Shown here: positions 18,883-27,839 of the stretch, in pieces
Numbering within the stretch: position 1 is the first letter of the stretch
Layout of the letters: the number at the start of each line of letters is the position of its first letter
Assembly: GCA_902564785.1 (NCBI GenBank)
Contig: CACFCI010000008.1
Location: 1 to 40,612, forward strand
Source: an uncultured Pelagibacteraceae bacterium
GTDB lineage: Bacteria; Pseudomonadota; Alphaproteobacteria; Pelagibacterales; Pelagibacteraceae
Length of the DNA: 40,612 bases
Direction of reading: 5' to 3'
Notes under the pieces: generated by a model
Told to the model about the DNA's origin: nothing
The model's database searches: none
Seen by the model: only the letters and a program-made list of their open reading frames with translations
Position numbers and translations under genes: made by a program

Positions 18883-18887
18883 AAATA

Positions 18888-19613
18888 ATGAAAATATTTC
18901 CAGCAATAGATATTAAAGATAAAAAGTGTGTGAGGTTAGTCAAAGGAGACTTTGATAACAAAACTGAATATGAACTGTCTCCAGTTGAACAAGCTGGAAA
19001 ATATAAAGAACATGGTTTTAAAAACTTACACATAGTTGATTTAGATGGTGCTTTAACTGGTGAAACAGTTAATTTGGATATTATTCAAGAAATTGTTACT
19101 AAATTTGATCTTAAAATTGAAGTTGGTGGAGGATTAAGAAACTTTGAAAGCATTCAGAAATATACTGATGCTGGTGTCGAAAAAGTTATTTTAGGAAGTG
19201 CTGCTATAAAAGATAAAAACTTTTTAAAACAGGCTTGTGACAAATTTCCAAATAAAATTGCCCTAGGTTTAGATGCTAAAGATGGATATTTATCGGTTTC
19301 AGGTTGGAAGGAAAATTCCAATCAATTGACTTTAGATTATTTGAAAGAAGTTAACGATTATGGTGCAAGTAGATTAATTTATACAGATATTAATAGAGAT
19401 GGAATGAAGCAAAGTCCCAATTTCGATGAGACAACAAAGGTTGCAGATACATCAAATTGTCCAGTAATTATCTCGGGTGGAGTTTCTTCAATAGATGACA
19501 TTAAAAGAGCTAAAGAATTAAATAATAATAACATTGAAGGTATTATAGTTGGAAAAGCTATCTATGATGGGGATATTAAATTGGATGAATTAGCTAAGGA
19601 ATTGGATGCTTAA
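18888..19613 (+). CDS. hisA: ProFAR isomerase HisA
   Basis: 241 residues. The (beta/alpha)8 barrel has two phosphate-binding halves; catalytic D8 is in [18 protein letters not shown] and the second aspartate is in [23 protein letters not shown] and [11 protein letters not shown] form the phosphate sites. It isomerises ProFAR to PRFAR. The gene overlaps hisF by eight bases. Confidence 0.97.
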   Translation: MKIFPAIDIKDKKCVRLVKGDFDNKTEYELSPVEQAGKYKEHGFKNLHIVDLDGALTGETVNLDIIQEIVTKFDLKIEVGGGLRNFESIQKYTDAGVEKVILGSAAIKDKNFLKQACDKFPNKIALGLDAKDGYLSVSGWKENSNQLTLDYLKEVNDYGASRLIYTDINRDGMKQSPNFDETTKVADTSNCPVIISGGVSSIDDIKRAKELNNNNIEGIIVGKAIYDGDIKLDELAKELDA

Positions 19614-20361
19614 AAATAGAATAATACCATGTTTAGACGTCAAAAATGGAAGAGTAGTTAAAGGGATCAACTTTGTTGATCTAAAAGATGCTGGAGATCC
19701 AGTTGAGCAGGCTAAAATTTATTCAGATGGTGGTGCTGATGAAATTTGTTTTTTAGATATTACTGCATCAAATGAAAATAGAGACACTATATATGATGTT
19801 GTAGAGAAAACTTCTAAGAAATGTTTTGTACCTTTGACTGTTGGGGGTGGTGTTAGAAGTATTGAGGATATAAATAAACTTCTTAATTGTGGGGCCGATA
19901 AAGTATCAATCAATACTGCTGCGGTTCAAAATCCAGAAGTAGTGTCAGAAAGTTCAAAAAAATTTGGCTCACAATGCATTGTTGTTGCAATAGATGCTAA
20001 AAAAAACGGAGATAAATGGGAAATTTTTACTCATGGTGGAAGAAATAATACTGGCATTGAAGCAATAGAATTTGCAAAAAAAATGGAAGATAGTGGCGCA
20101 GGCGAGCTTCTAGTTACTTCTATGGATAGGGATGGTACTCAAGTTGGTTATGATATTGATTTAATGTCAAAAATTTCATCAAAAGTAAATATTCCAGTAA
20201 TTGCATCTGGTGGAGTTGGTAATCTAGATCATTTAGTGGATGGAATTAAATTAGGAAATGCTAGTGCAGTTTTAGCTGCATCAATATTTCACTACGGCAA
20301 ACATTCAGTAAAAGAAGCTAAGGAGTATTTGGATTCAAAAGGAATTCCTGTTAGAATTTAA
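19606..20361 (+). CDS. hisF: imidazole glycerol phosphate synthase, cyclase subunit HisF
   Basis: 251 residues. D11 in [19 protein letters not shown] and the second catalytic aspartate in [16 protein letters not shown] are in place, as are the two glycine-rich phosphate sites ([24 protein letters not shown]). With HisH it converts PRFAR and ammonia to imidazoleglycerol phosphate and AICAR. AICAR enters purine synthesis through PurH, also encoded in this window. One base separates it from hisE. Confidence 0.98.
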   Translation: MLKNRIIPCLDVKNGRVVKGINFVDLKDAGDPVEQAKIYSDGGADEICFLDITASNENRDTIYDVVEKTSKKCFVPLTVGGGVRSIEDINKLLNCGADKVSINTAAVQNPEVVSESSKKFGSQCIVVAIDAKKNGDKWEIFTHGGRNNTGIEAIEFAKKMEDSGAGELLVTSMDRDGTQVGYDIDLMSKISSKVNIPVIASGGVGNLDHLVDGIKLGNASAVLAASIFHYGKHSVKEAKEYLDSKGIPVRI

Positions 20362-20362
20362 C

Positions 20363-20635
20363 ATGCTTAATACATTAGAAAACCTGATTAAACTTGCAAG
20401 AGAAAGAAAATCTTCTCCAGTTGAAGGATCATACACTAATAAATTGCTTTCAGATAAATCATTAAGCAAAGCAAAAGTTTTAGAAGAAGTTGATGAATTA
20501 ATTGAAGCTGTAGAGGAAAATTCTAATAAAATTCATGAGGCTGCTGATGTACTTTATCATTTGCTAATATATCTTGAGGCAAATGACATAAAAATTGAAG
20601 AAGTGATGTCAGAGTTAGAAAAAAGAAAAAAATGA
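20363..20635 (+). CDS. hisE: phosphoribosyl-ATP pyrophosphatase
   Basis: 90 residues, single-domain HisE of the all-alpha NTP pyrophosphohydrolase fold. KVLEEVDELIEAV and KIHEAADVLYHLLIYLE match the EExxE and ExxD metal-binding pattern. It cleaves PR-ATP to PR-AMP. The cyclohydrolase HisI is not in the window. The stop overlaps the HIT gene start by four bases (ATGA). Confidence 0.95.
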   Translation: MLNTLENLIKLARERKSSPVEGSYTNKLLSDKSLSKAKVLEEVDELIEAVEENSNKIHEAADVLYHLLIYLEANDIKIEEVMSELEKRKK

Positions 20636-20997
20636 GTTACGACGACAATAATATTTTTGCAAAAATTTTACGTGGCGAGATACCTTGTAATAAAATTTAT
20701 GAGGATGATTTTGTTTTATCATTTCATGATATTAATCCTCAAAAAAAAGTTCATGCTCTAGTAATCCCAAAAGGCAAATATGTCGACCTTGATGATTTTA
20801 GTGCGAATGCTTCATCTGAAGAAATGGTTGGATTAATTAAGGGTATTAATATTGTTGCAAAAAAACTAGGTATTTCAACAGAAGTAGGCAAGGGCTACAG
20901 GGCTTTAGCTAATATCAGCGATCACGGTGGTCAAGAGGTTCCTCACTTACACTTTCATTTATTTGGAGGTGAAAGAGTTGGAAAAATGGTTGAGTGA
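20632..20997 (+). CDS. HIT-family (histidine triad, HinT-like) hydrolase
   Basis: 121 residues. The histidine triad is HLHFHLFGG near the C-terminus; NIFAKILRGEIPCNKIYEDD at the N-terminus is the HinT pattern. HinT enzymes hydrolyse AMP-lysine or AMP-phosphoramidates. Coupled to hisE by a four-base overlap and to the acetyltransferase by another (GTGA). The physiological substrate is unknown. Confidence 0.93.
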   Translation: MSYDDNNIFAKILRGEIPCNKIYEDDFVLSFHDINPQKKVHALVIPKGKYVDLDDFSANASSEEMVGLIKGINIVAKKLGISTEVGKGYRALANISDHGGQEVPHLHFHLFGGERVGKMVE

Positions 20998-21500
20998 CAC
21001 AGGAAGTAAAAAGAAATTATCTAGAGATAACTTCTCTAAATGATCTTAAAGAAAGTAATAAACCAAGTGAAAATTATTCATTAAATTTAATTGATCCAGT
21101 AGATTTTCAATTAAATAAATTTTTTTACAAAAATATTGGAAAAAAACATAAGTGGATAGACAGACTTGCTTGGTCAGAAGAAAAATGGATTAACTATGTG
21201 TCATCCAAAAATGTAAATACTTATGTTTTAAAATATAAAGATGATTTAGTTGGATTTTTTGAATTAATTTTACACCAAGAGAATAAAGAGATTGAAATTG
21301 CATATTTTGGAATATTGGAAGAGTATCAAAATAAAAAATTAGGCTCGTTTTTATTATCTGAGGCTATTAGAGAATCTTTACATAAAAAGAGTGTTGAACG
21401 TGTGTGGCTTCATACATGTTCTCTTGATCATAAAAATGCTTTAAATAATTATTTGGCTAGAGGAATGAAAATTTTTAAAACTGAAATTATAAATATTTAA
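20994..21500 (+). CDS. GNAT-family N-acetyltransferase
   Basis: 168 residues. The acetyl-CoA-binding motif A is ILEEYQNKKLGSFLLSEAIR (a Q-N-K-K-L-G-S version of Q/RxxGxG/A), preceded by a beta strand KEIEIAYFG. The start is GTG at 20994 in a GTGA overlap with the HIT gene; no ATG lies close, so the overlap decides the start. Substrate unknown. It ends the his transcript and its last bases overlap convergent lolA by four. Confidence 0.85.
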   Translation: MTQEVKRNYLEITSLNDLKESNKPSENYSLNLIDPVDFQLNKFFYKNIGKKHKWIDRLAWSEEKWINYVSSKNVNTYVLKYKDDLVGFFELILHQENKEIEIAYFGILEEYQNKKLGSFLLSEAIRESLHKKSVERVWLHTCSLDHKNALNNYLARGMKIFKTEIINI

Positions 21501-22051
21501 TTTCTTGTTGGAATTTTAAATAAATTTTTTGAGATTATTCTGTTTTTTCTTATCCCTGAAATAAATGTTATATTAAAATTTTGATACATATCTACATTTT
21601 GCCAACCTACTAAATTATAATTTTGTTTGTCAAAGAAAATACTAATTTCATAATCTTTTTCCTTTATAGTATAGTTAATTAAATTTCCATTTATTACTCT
21701 TTCGTTAAGTTTATAAATTTTTTCAATTAAAAAATTTTTATCTAGAATTAAATTTAAAGGAGTTTTTTTTACAGGGTATTGGTAAAAACTACTTCTTGTT
21801 TTTACAACTAGATATCTACCATCAGAAACTAAAATTTTATTATTACTTCTTGCATATTCACAAAAAATTTTTTTTGGATATTCAATAGTACATTGTCCAT
21901 TCTCAATTTTTCCATTTATATTTTGTTCGAATTTAAAATCAAAGTTTTTTGTATTTTTTAAGTTTTCTATAATTTTATCTTTTTCACTCGCACTAGCATT
22001 CAGTATAAGAATTATAAAAAAGGTTATAAAAATAGAAACATTATAAAACAT
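21497..22051 (-). CDS. lolA: outer-membrane lipoprotein carrier protein LolA-like
   Basis: 184 residues from ATG 22051; an upstream ATG at 22066 would add MLGKE. The 22051 start is preferred because a GGGAAAAGAG sequence lies right before it and a hydrophobic signal (VSIFITFFIILILNASA) follows, cleaved near residue 20. The mature part has the LolA pattern: KIENGQCTIEYPKKIFCEYA, KILVSDGRYLVVK, PLNLIL and a C-terminal NFNITFISGIRKNR. LolA carries lipoproteins across the periplasm. Overlaps ftsK by 11 bases; the ftsK-lolA pair is conserved in alphaproteobacteria. Sequence is diverged, so context adds weight. Confidence 0.83.
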   Translation of the reverse strand: MFYNVSIFITFFIILILNASASEKDKIIENLKNTKNFDFKFEQNINGKIENGQCTIEYPKKIFCEYARSNNKILVSDGRYLVVKTRSSFYQYPVKKTPLNLILDKNFLIEKIYKLNERVINGNLINYTIKEKDYEISIFFDKQNYNLVGWQNVDMYQNFNITFISGIRKNRIISKNLFKIPTRN

Positions 22052-24113
22052 CTCTTTTCCCAACATGATTTGCTTTACTTACAATACCTTCTACCTCCAT
22101 CATATCAATTATTCGAGCAGCTCTATTGTATCCAATTTGAAGCTTTCTTTGCAAAAAAGAAGTTGATGCCTTTCCCTCAGATCTAATAATTTCTACTGCT
22201 TGATTGTAAAGTTCATCTTTATCTCCTTGATTTTGATTGTCTCCAATTTCTTTTTCATCCGCAAAATTTAAAATTTCATCAACATAATCAGGTTCAGCTT
22301 GAGATCTTAATGAATTGTTCACTTTTTCAATCTCTATATCCGATACAAAAGGAGCATGAATCCTAACTATTCTATTTGCAGAGGACATGTAAAGCATATC
22401 TCCTTTACCTAATAGTTGCTCAGCACCTTGTTCACCAAGAATTGTTCTACTATCGATTTTTGAAGTAACTTGAAAAGATACTCTAGTTGGAAAATTAGCT
22501 TTAATTGTTCCAGTAATAACATCAACACTTGGTCTTTGAGTGGCCATTATAATATGTATCCCAGCTGCCCTAGCCATTTGAGATAATTTTTGAATGTAAT
22601 TTTCAATTTCTTTTCCTGCCACAAGCATTAGATCAGACATTTCATCAACGACGACAACAATGTATGGCATAGGAAGTTTATGCTTAGCATTATAACCATC
22701 GATGTTTCTAACTCCTTCTTTGGTCATAAGTCGATATCTACTTTCCATCTCTTTAACTACCCAACCAAGAACAGAAGCAGCCTTCTTGGCTTCAGTAATT
22801 ACAGGGCATATTAGATGTGGAATTCCCTCGTATGTAGATAGCTCAAGCATTTTAGGGTCAATTAATATAAATTTACATTTATCAGGTGTATGCCTGTAAA
22901 GAAGAGATAATATAATTGTATTGATACAAACTGATTTACCAGAACCAGTTGTTCCTGCAATCAATAGGTGAGGCATAGATGACAAATCACCAACAATTGG
23001 ATTGCCAGAAATACTTTTTCCTAAAGCTATAGGTAGTTTTATATCTTTTTTTTTAAAATCAGAGAAAGTTAAAATTTCTTTTAAATAAACATTCTCCCTA
23101 ATGTTGTTCGGTAGCTCAATACCAACTGTATTGCTACCCGGTATCGTTGCTATTCTGGCCGACTCTGAACTAGTATTTCTTGCTATATCGTCAGATAAGT
23201 TTATTATTTTTGAAACCTTAACTCCTGCTGCGGGTTCAAATTCATTAAGAGTAACTACTGGTCCATGACTTATTTTTTTTATATTACCATTGACACCAAA
23301 ATCTAAAAGTATTTTTTCTAGAAATTCTGCACTGTGTGACTCATTATTATTTTTATTGTTTCTATCATTTTTTGATGCTGTTTTTAATAGATCTACGTTC
23401 GGTAATTTAAATTTGACTTTGTTTTCATCATTCTTTTCTGCTTTAATAAATGGCAAATCTTCTTGAATAAGATTTTTAATTTCATCTTGTGGTATATATT
23501 CTTCAATTATTTCACTCTTATCTGTATAATTTCTTTCCTTTTTTGTAATTATTTTTTTGAAAAATTTAAAAAAATAATTAGAGCTAAAATTAATACTCAA
23601 TAAAAATAAAACTAGGACAAAAACAATAAGCGAATAATAAACAAAATTTTCATTTAAATTGATTAATGATTTTAAAAAAGATTGATTAAAATAATTTCCT
23701 ACAAAACCGCCATTACCATTTATATAAAGAGTAAATGCGTCTGAATAATAATAGCTAAAAAAAAGTGAACCAAAAATTATGTAAAGTGTTGTATAAAATA
23801 TATTTTCTATAATTAAAAAAAATTCTTTAGTTTTTAAAATATTGAAGCCTGTTACCATAAAAGTAAAAGGTATTAAGTATGCAATTGATCCAACGGATTG
23901 AAAAAATAAATCCGAAATGAAGCTTCCATGAAATCCTAATAAATTTTTAATTTCAGTATTTTGTGGAAAAATAAAATTTGGATCGTCAGGAGAATAGCTT
24001 AAAAGTGAGATAAACAGAAATATACCCGCCAAAACAATAATTATTCCAAAGATCTCTGCCAATCTATTTAGGGTAAAATTTATTAATAAATTAGCTGTTT
24101 TTTTTATATCCAT
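22041..24113 (-). CDS. ftsK: DNA translocase FtsK
   Basis: 690 residues, short for FtsK because the linker is brief. Four to five membrane helices lie in residues 20-175, then a charged linker (about 185-260), then the RecA-like motor with Walker A GTTGSGKS (387-394) and Walker B IVVVVDEMSDLM, and the C-terminal winged-helix gamma domain (about 625-690, ASTSFLQRKLQIGYNRAARI) that reads KOPS sequences. It pumps chromosome DNA through the septum for dimer resolution. Divergent from the UbiH-like gene. Confidence 0.97.
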   Translation of the reverse strand: MDIKKTANLLINFTLNRLAEIFGIIIVLAGIFLFISLLSYSPDDPNFIFPQNTEIKNLLGFHGSFISDLFFQSVGSIAYLIPFTFMVTGFNILKTKEFFLIIENIFYTTLYIIFGSLFFSYYYSDAFTLYINGNGGFVGNYFNQSFLKSLINLNENFVYYSLIVFVLVLFLLSINFSSNYFFKFFKKIITKKERNYTDKSEIIEEYIPQDEIKNLIQEDLPFIKAEKNDENKVKFKLPNVDLLKTASKNDRNNKNNNESHSAEFLEKILLDFGVNGNIKKISHGPVVTLNEFEPAAGVKVSKIINLSDDIARNTSSESARIATIPGSNTVGIELPNNIRENVYLKEILTFSDFKKKDIKLPIALGKSISGNPIVGDLSSMPHLLIAGTTGSGKSVCINTIILSLLYRHTPDKCKFILIDPKMLELSTYEGIPHLICPVITEAKKAASVLGWVVKEMESRYRLMTKEGVRNIDGYNAKHKLPMPYIVVVVDEMSDLMLVAGKEIENYIQKLSQMARAAGIHIIMATQRPSVDVITGTIKANFPTRVSFQVTSKIDSRTILGEQGAEQLLGKGDMLYMSSANRIVRIHAPFVSDIEIEKVNNSLRSQAEPDYVDEILNFADEKEIGDNQNQGDKDELYNQAVEIIRSEGKASTSFLQRKLQIGYNRAARIIDMMEVEGIVSKANHVGKRDVL

Positions 24114-24175
24114 ATATATGAATCAATTTTACCACTTTGTATCATCTAATTTTTGTTGTTAAAATTAAAAATAAT

Positions 24176-25252
24176 ATGAGAGTTTGTATAATAGGCGATG
24201 GAATATCAAGCTTAACTTTGGCAAAAGCTTTAATTAATGAAAATATTTATGTAGATATTTTTACTACAAAAAAAAATAATTTATTAAATAAGTCTAGAAC
24301 AATTGGAATATCTAAAAGTAATATAGAATATTTTAACTCCAATATATTAAATATAGATAAAATTACATGGAAGATTAAGAATATTGAAATTTTTTCTGAA
24401 AATTTAAAAAATGAAAAAATATTAAATTTTAGATCTAATGATAATCAACTTTTTTCAATTTTAAGGAATTACCAACTATATGAAATGTTAAAAAAAGATT
24501 TATCAAAAAATAAATTTTTTAAAAAAAAATATTTAAATTTCAATTCATCTTTAATTAAAAATTATGAAATTGTAATTATTACTGACTATTCTCACATATT
24601 TACAAAAAAGTTTTTTAGTAAAAAAATAATTAAAAAATATAAAGGTCTTGCATATACTACAATAGTAAAGCATAAAAAAATACCGAATATTACAGCTACA
24701 CAAATTTTTACAAAAAATGGACCTTTAGCTTTTTTACCAATTTCGCAAAATGAAACTTCAATTGTTTATTCATTTGGTGATAACCAAAATGTTCAAAAAG
24801 AAAATGTTGAGAATTTAATTAAAAATTACAACTTTAAATATAAAATTAATAAATTTCCCTCAGTTAATTCATTTGAATTACAGTCAATAAGCTTAAGATC
24901 CTATTACCAAGGTAAATTTTTAGCTTTTGGGGATTTGTTACATCGTATACATCCATTAGCTGGTCAAGGTTTTAATATGACAATAAGAGATATTAAAATT
25001 TTATTGGATATAATAAAAAAAAAAAATTCATTAGGACTATCTTTAGATAGTTCTGTAAATAAAGAGTTTGAAAAAATGTTAAAACATAAAAATCTAATTT
25101 TTTCTAATGGAATTGATGTGATTCATGAATTTTTTAATTTTGAAAGAAAAACAAAAAATACTTTTTTAAGTAAGACAATTCAATATTTAGGAAAAAATCA
25201 AAATATAAATAATATTTTTACAAAAGTAGCCGACAAAGGTATTACCTTATAG
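24176..25252 (+). CDS. FAD-dependent monooxygenase, UbiH/Coq6-like
   Basis: 358 residues from the ATG at 24176; an in-frame TTG at 24137 is unlikely. FAD-binding CIIGDGISSLTLAKAL at residues 4-19 and the second FAD motif GDLLHRIHPLAGQGFN at 252-267 are diagnostic of ubiquinone-ring hydroxylases of the UbiH/UbiF/Coq6 group. Which ring position is hydroxylated cannot be told. It is shorter than UbiH (about 390-400) and the middle is very rich in K, N, I and F, with long A-runs in the DNA. The stop lies two bases from that of the convergent Lon-domain gene. Confidence 0.82.
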   Translation: MRVCIIGDGISSLTLAKALINENIYVDIFTTKKNNLLNKSRTIGISKSNIEYFNSNILNIDKITWKIKNIEIFSENLKNEKILNFRSNDNQLFSILRNYQLYEMLKKDLSKNKFFKKKYLNFNSSLIKNYEIVIITDYSHIFTKKFFSKKIIKKYKGLAYTTIVKHKKIPNITATQIFTKNGPLAFLPISQNETSIVYSFGDNQNVQKENVENLIKNYNFKYKINKFPSVNSFELQSISLRSYYQGKFLAFGDLLHRIHPLAGQGFNMTIRDIKILLDIIKKKNSLGLSLDSSVNKEFEKMLKHKNLIFSNGIDVIHEFFNFERKTKNTFLSKTIQYLGKNQNINNIFTKVADKGITL

Positions 25253-25254
25253 TT

Positions 25255-25899
25255 TTATTGTAAGGTTGTATTATTAAAAACATCATTTGCATAAGTGCTT
25301 ACAATTTCAGCTATTCTATTTTTTCTATCATTAAGATTTTTTGCCTCTAATAGTATTTGTTTTTCCTCTAATGAAAAAGGAGATGCCATTGCTAATGCAT
25401 TAATTGTTTCACTGAGGCTTTGTTTTTCTAATGCTTTCCAATTAATTATAAAACCTCTTTTATCGAATAAAGATTTTAAATCTTTAAAAATTAGCTCAAG
25501 ATCACTAAATCTAATTTGCTCTTTTTTAACCTCTAAATCGTGATTAAAATCTTTGAAATCCACCTCGTATTGCCTATATTTTTTTTCTGACTTAACTTCT
25601 ATAATTGTTTTAAATCTAATCAATCCTTTAACCTCAATTAAATAACGACCATCGTCTGTTTCTCGAAAACTGGTTATTTTTCCAAGACAACCAACAGAAT
25701 GTAATTCTGGAGGTGTTATTTCATTATTAGAATTTTTAGGTTGTACCATACCTATTAGTTTATTAGATTTCATACTATCGTTAATCATCTCAATATACCG
25801 TGGTTCAAAAATATTAAGTGGTACGGAAGTATTAGGAAAAATAATGAAATTACTTAATGGAAAAACAGGTATAATTTTGGGTAATTCAGTATTTTTCAT
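25255..25899 (-). CDS. Lon N-terminal (LON substrate-binding) domain protein
   Basis: 214 residues. IIPVFPLSNFIIFPNTSVPL and NIFEPRYIEMINDSM are the LON-domain start; VGCLGKITSFRETDDGRYLI is the middle motif; the rest is helical. There is no AAA+ or protease domain, so it is the free-standing LON-domain protein common in alphaproteobacteria, where it often sits next to a Trm112-like gene (none here). Role unknown, probably protein or peptide binding. Confidence 0.88.
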   Translation of the reverse strand: MKNTELPKIIPVFPLSNFIIFPNTSVPLNIFEPRYIEMINDSMKSNKLIGMVQPKNSNNEITPPELHSVGCLGKITSFRETDDGRYLIEVKGLIRFKTIIEVKSEKKYRQYEVDFKDFNHDLEVKKEQIRFSDLELIFKDLKSLFDKRGFIINWKALEKQSLSETINALAMASPFSLEEKQILLEAKNLNDRKNRIAEIVSTYANDVFNNTTLQ

Positions 25900-25953
25900 A
25901 ATATAAATTATATCAAAAATTAGAAATAAAAAAAATACTAACTTTTAAATTAG

Positions 25954-27267
25954 CTAAGATAATAAATGATAATATGGTTCATATTTGTCATAATTGTATT
26001 TTTCAATTTTATCTCTTATTTGTAAAAAACTGTTAGTTTTAGTAAATAAGTTATTTTTCTTATTAAAATTAAAAATTTCTTTATGCCAGTTTAATTTACA
26101 AAAATTAAATATTTTTTTTGATTCAATTTCTTTATTTGTTGAAAGTTTTTCTAAATTTACATCTAAAATTTGGTTAGGATATTTTTTTTTAAAGTAATTG
26201 ATAATATTTTTATAATTATTTGCATAATTAATTATTCCTTGAACAGAATGAGACCAAGATAAATCAGGCATCATTTTTTGATAAATTGAAATAATAGCAT
26301 CATTGAAATTACGATAAGTATGAAGGAATTTTGCATTAGGAAAGAATTCTAAAATAATATCTATATTTAAAAAATTCTCTAATGATTTATCTATAAAATT
26401 TTTATTTTCTAAGTCTCCATATCTTTCTTCTAGAGATTTTTTAAATAGAGCTCTGTCGATAACTAAATTAAAATTTTTCAATTCAAATTTTTTAGAATAA
26501 ATCTCTGCAGCAATACAATCAAAAATTGACATATTAATTGCATGTAATTCTCCAAATGAACTAACATTATTTGAACTTTGTGTAATTAAAGATTCCACTA
26601 AAGTAGAACCAGATCTTGGCAATCCTATAATAAATATTGGTTTTGATTGTTCAAATATTTTTTTATTATTCAACTCACACTTAAAATTTATTTTGTCATA
26701 ATGTTTTGTTATTATTTGATTATAGTAAAATTCAGATTGATTATTGAAATTTAAATTTGCATTAAAACATTGCTCATGTGAGAGTTTTAATAATTTAAGC
26801 TCTTCGTTTAATTTATTTTCTTTTTTTTTTAATTTTGACAAAATAAAATTAATTAAACTTTGATCAAATAAATTGATTTTTTTATCTTTTGATAGAGCGT
26901 GTAATTTATCTATATAATTCCTATTTATATTTTTTATTCCTAGATTAAATAATCCATAATATGATTTAACATCTAGTGGATTTTTTTTTACTAATTTTTC
27001 ATAAATTTTTTTTGCTTCTTCAACCTTCCCCACACCCTGTTGAACCTGAGCTATATTATAAAGAATTCTAGAATTTCCTGGATTAATTTGATTGCATTTT
27101 TTAAAATAAAATAGACTTTTCTTATGGTCATTTAGTTGAAAATAAATTTTTCCTAAATAATAATTTAAAGCTAAGTTGTTTGACGCTTTTTTTTTTTGAA
27201 TTTCTAACAAATTTAGGGCTTTTCTAAATTCACCTTTTTGCAAGTATTTTTCAACAATTTGTTCCAT
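25954..27267 (-). CDS. TPR-repeat protein with sulfotransferase domain
   Basis: 437 residues from ATG 27267 (MEQIVEKYLQ); a further ATG at 27327 would add 20 basic residues and is less likely. Residues 1-110 are three TPR units (for example LALNYYLGKIYFQLNDHKKS). Residues about 205-437 are a sulfotransferase with the 5'-phosphosulfate loop IFIIGLPRSGSTLVESLI (PRSGST at 217-222) and HTYRNFNDAIISIYQKM for the 3'-phosphate. It would transfer sulfate from PAPS; the acceptor is unknown. It stands alone, with about 150 non-coding bases before it. Confidence 0.87.
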   Translation of the reverse strand: MEQIVEKYLQKGEFRKALNLLEIQKKKASNNLALNYYLGKIYFQLNDHKKSLFYFKKCNQINPGNSRILYNIAQVQQGVGKVEEAKKIYEKLVKKNPLDVKSYYGLFNLGIKNINRNYIDKLHALSKDKKINLFDQSLINFILSKLKKKENKLNEELKLLKLSHEQCFNANLNFNNQSEFYYNQIITKHYDKINFKCELNNKKIFEQSKPIFIIGLPRSGSTLVESLITQSSNNVSSFGELHAINMSIFDCIAAEIYSKKFELKNFNLVIDRALFKKSLEERYGDLENKNFIDKSLENFLNIDIILEFFPNAKFLHTYRNFNDAIISIYQKMMPDLSWSHSVQGIINYANNYKNIINYFKKKYPNQILDVNLEKLSTNKEIESKKIFNFCKLNWHKEIFNFNKKNNLFTKTNSFLQIRDKIEKYNYDKYEPYYHLLS

Positions 27268-27350
27268 AATATTTATTTTAAAGGTTTTAAAATTTTTTTT
27301 ACATTTAAATTTTATTTTTGAATACATTTATAAACTTATTATCCATCCAA

Positions 27351-27378
27351 TTTTACTAAAATAGCTACTTGCTATATT
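27351..27378 (+). promoter_or_regulatory. possible promoter for tRNA-Gly and the pterin dehydratase gene
   Basis: TTTTAC (27351-27356) and TATATT (27373-27378) are 16 bases apart and lie about 36 bases before the tRNA 5' end, leaving room for a short precursor. In such A+T-rich DNA similar sequences are common, so this is weak. The rest of 27268-27414 holds no other feature I can see. Confidence 0.3.
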
Positions 27379-27414
27379 TTTAAAAAGCCACTAATTTCAA
27401 CTAAGATATAATAA

Positions 27415-27489
27415 GCGGGCATAGCTCAGTGGTAGAGCGTCTCGTTGCCAACGAGAAGGTCGAGGGTTCGACCCCCTTTGCCCGCTCCA
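27415..27489 (+). tRNA. tRNA-Gly (anticodon GCC)
   Basis: The full cloverleaf can be drawn by hand: acceptor stem GCGGGCA/TGCCCGC, D stem GCTC/GAGC with loop AGTGGTA, anticodon stem TCTCG/CGAGA with loop TTGCCAA (anticodon GCC), T stem GAGGG/CCCTT around TTCGACC, discriminator T (27486), and an encoded CCA (27487-27489). It reads GGC and GGU glycine codons. The next gene starts only 11 bases after the CCA. Confidence 0.98.
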
Positions 27490-27500
27490 AAAAAAAGTTT

Positions 27501-27839
27501 ATGGATGATTTAGCAAATAAAAAATGTGTACCATGCGAGGGAAATATTGCTCCTTTTAATGTTGACGAAATACACAAATATTTAAAAAAAGTTGATGGTT
27601 GGGAAGTGTTAGAAGATAAAATTGATGGCTTTCATTTAATTAAAAATTTTAAATTTGATAATTTTTTACAAAGTCAGGAATTTGTTAATAAAGTTGGAGA
27701 AATAGCTGAGTCTGAAGGTCATCACCCTGATCTATGGTTTGGATGGGGCTATGCAAGAATTAAAATATTCACTCATGCAATTAAAGGTCTAGCCGAGAGT
27801 GATTTTATTCTTGCTGCAAAAATAGATAAAATATCTTAA
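27501..27839 (+). CDS. phhB: pterin-4a-carbinolamine dehydratase
   Basis: 112 residues from ATG 27501; an open frame continues upstream through the tRNA, but coding there is not credible. EGHHPDLWFGWGYARIKIFT with H74, H75 and H92 is the PCD/DCoH active-site pattern. The family recycles the pterin cofactor of aromatic amino-acid hydroxylases; in bacteria without such enzymes its role is uncertain. There is no Shine-Dalgarno sequence, only eight A residues after the tRNA CCA. The stop overlaps purH by four bases (convergent). Confidence 0.9.
   Translation: MDDLANKKCVPCEGNIAPFNVDEIHKYLKKVDGWEVLEDKIDGFHLIKNFKFDNFLQSQEFVNKVGEIAESEGHHPDLWFGWGYARIKIFTHAIKGLAESDFILAAKIDKIS

Noticed and set aside
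27407..27412. TATAAT directly before the tRNA-Gly gene
   Set aside because: It lies only two bases before the tRNA 5' end, so transcription would start inside the tRNA. A weaker pair at 27351-27378 is better placed.
25954..27489. tRNA-Gly as integration site of a mobile element carrying the TPR-sulfotransferase
   Set aside because: The sulfotransferase lies on the 5' side of the tRNA, no integrase is present, and I found no duplicated tRNA 3' end.
27429..27500. Upstream extension of the pterin dehydratase frame through the tRNA
   Set aside because: The extension is the translated tRNA sequence. The ATG at 27501 gives the normal family length.
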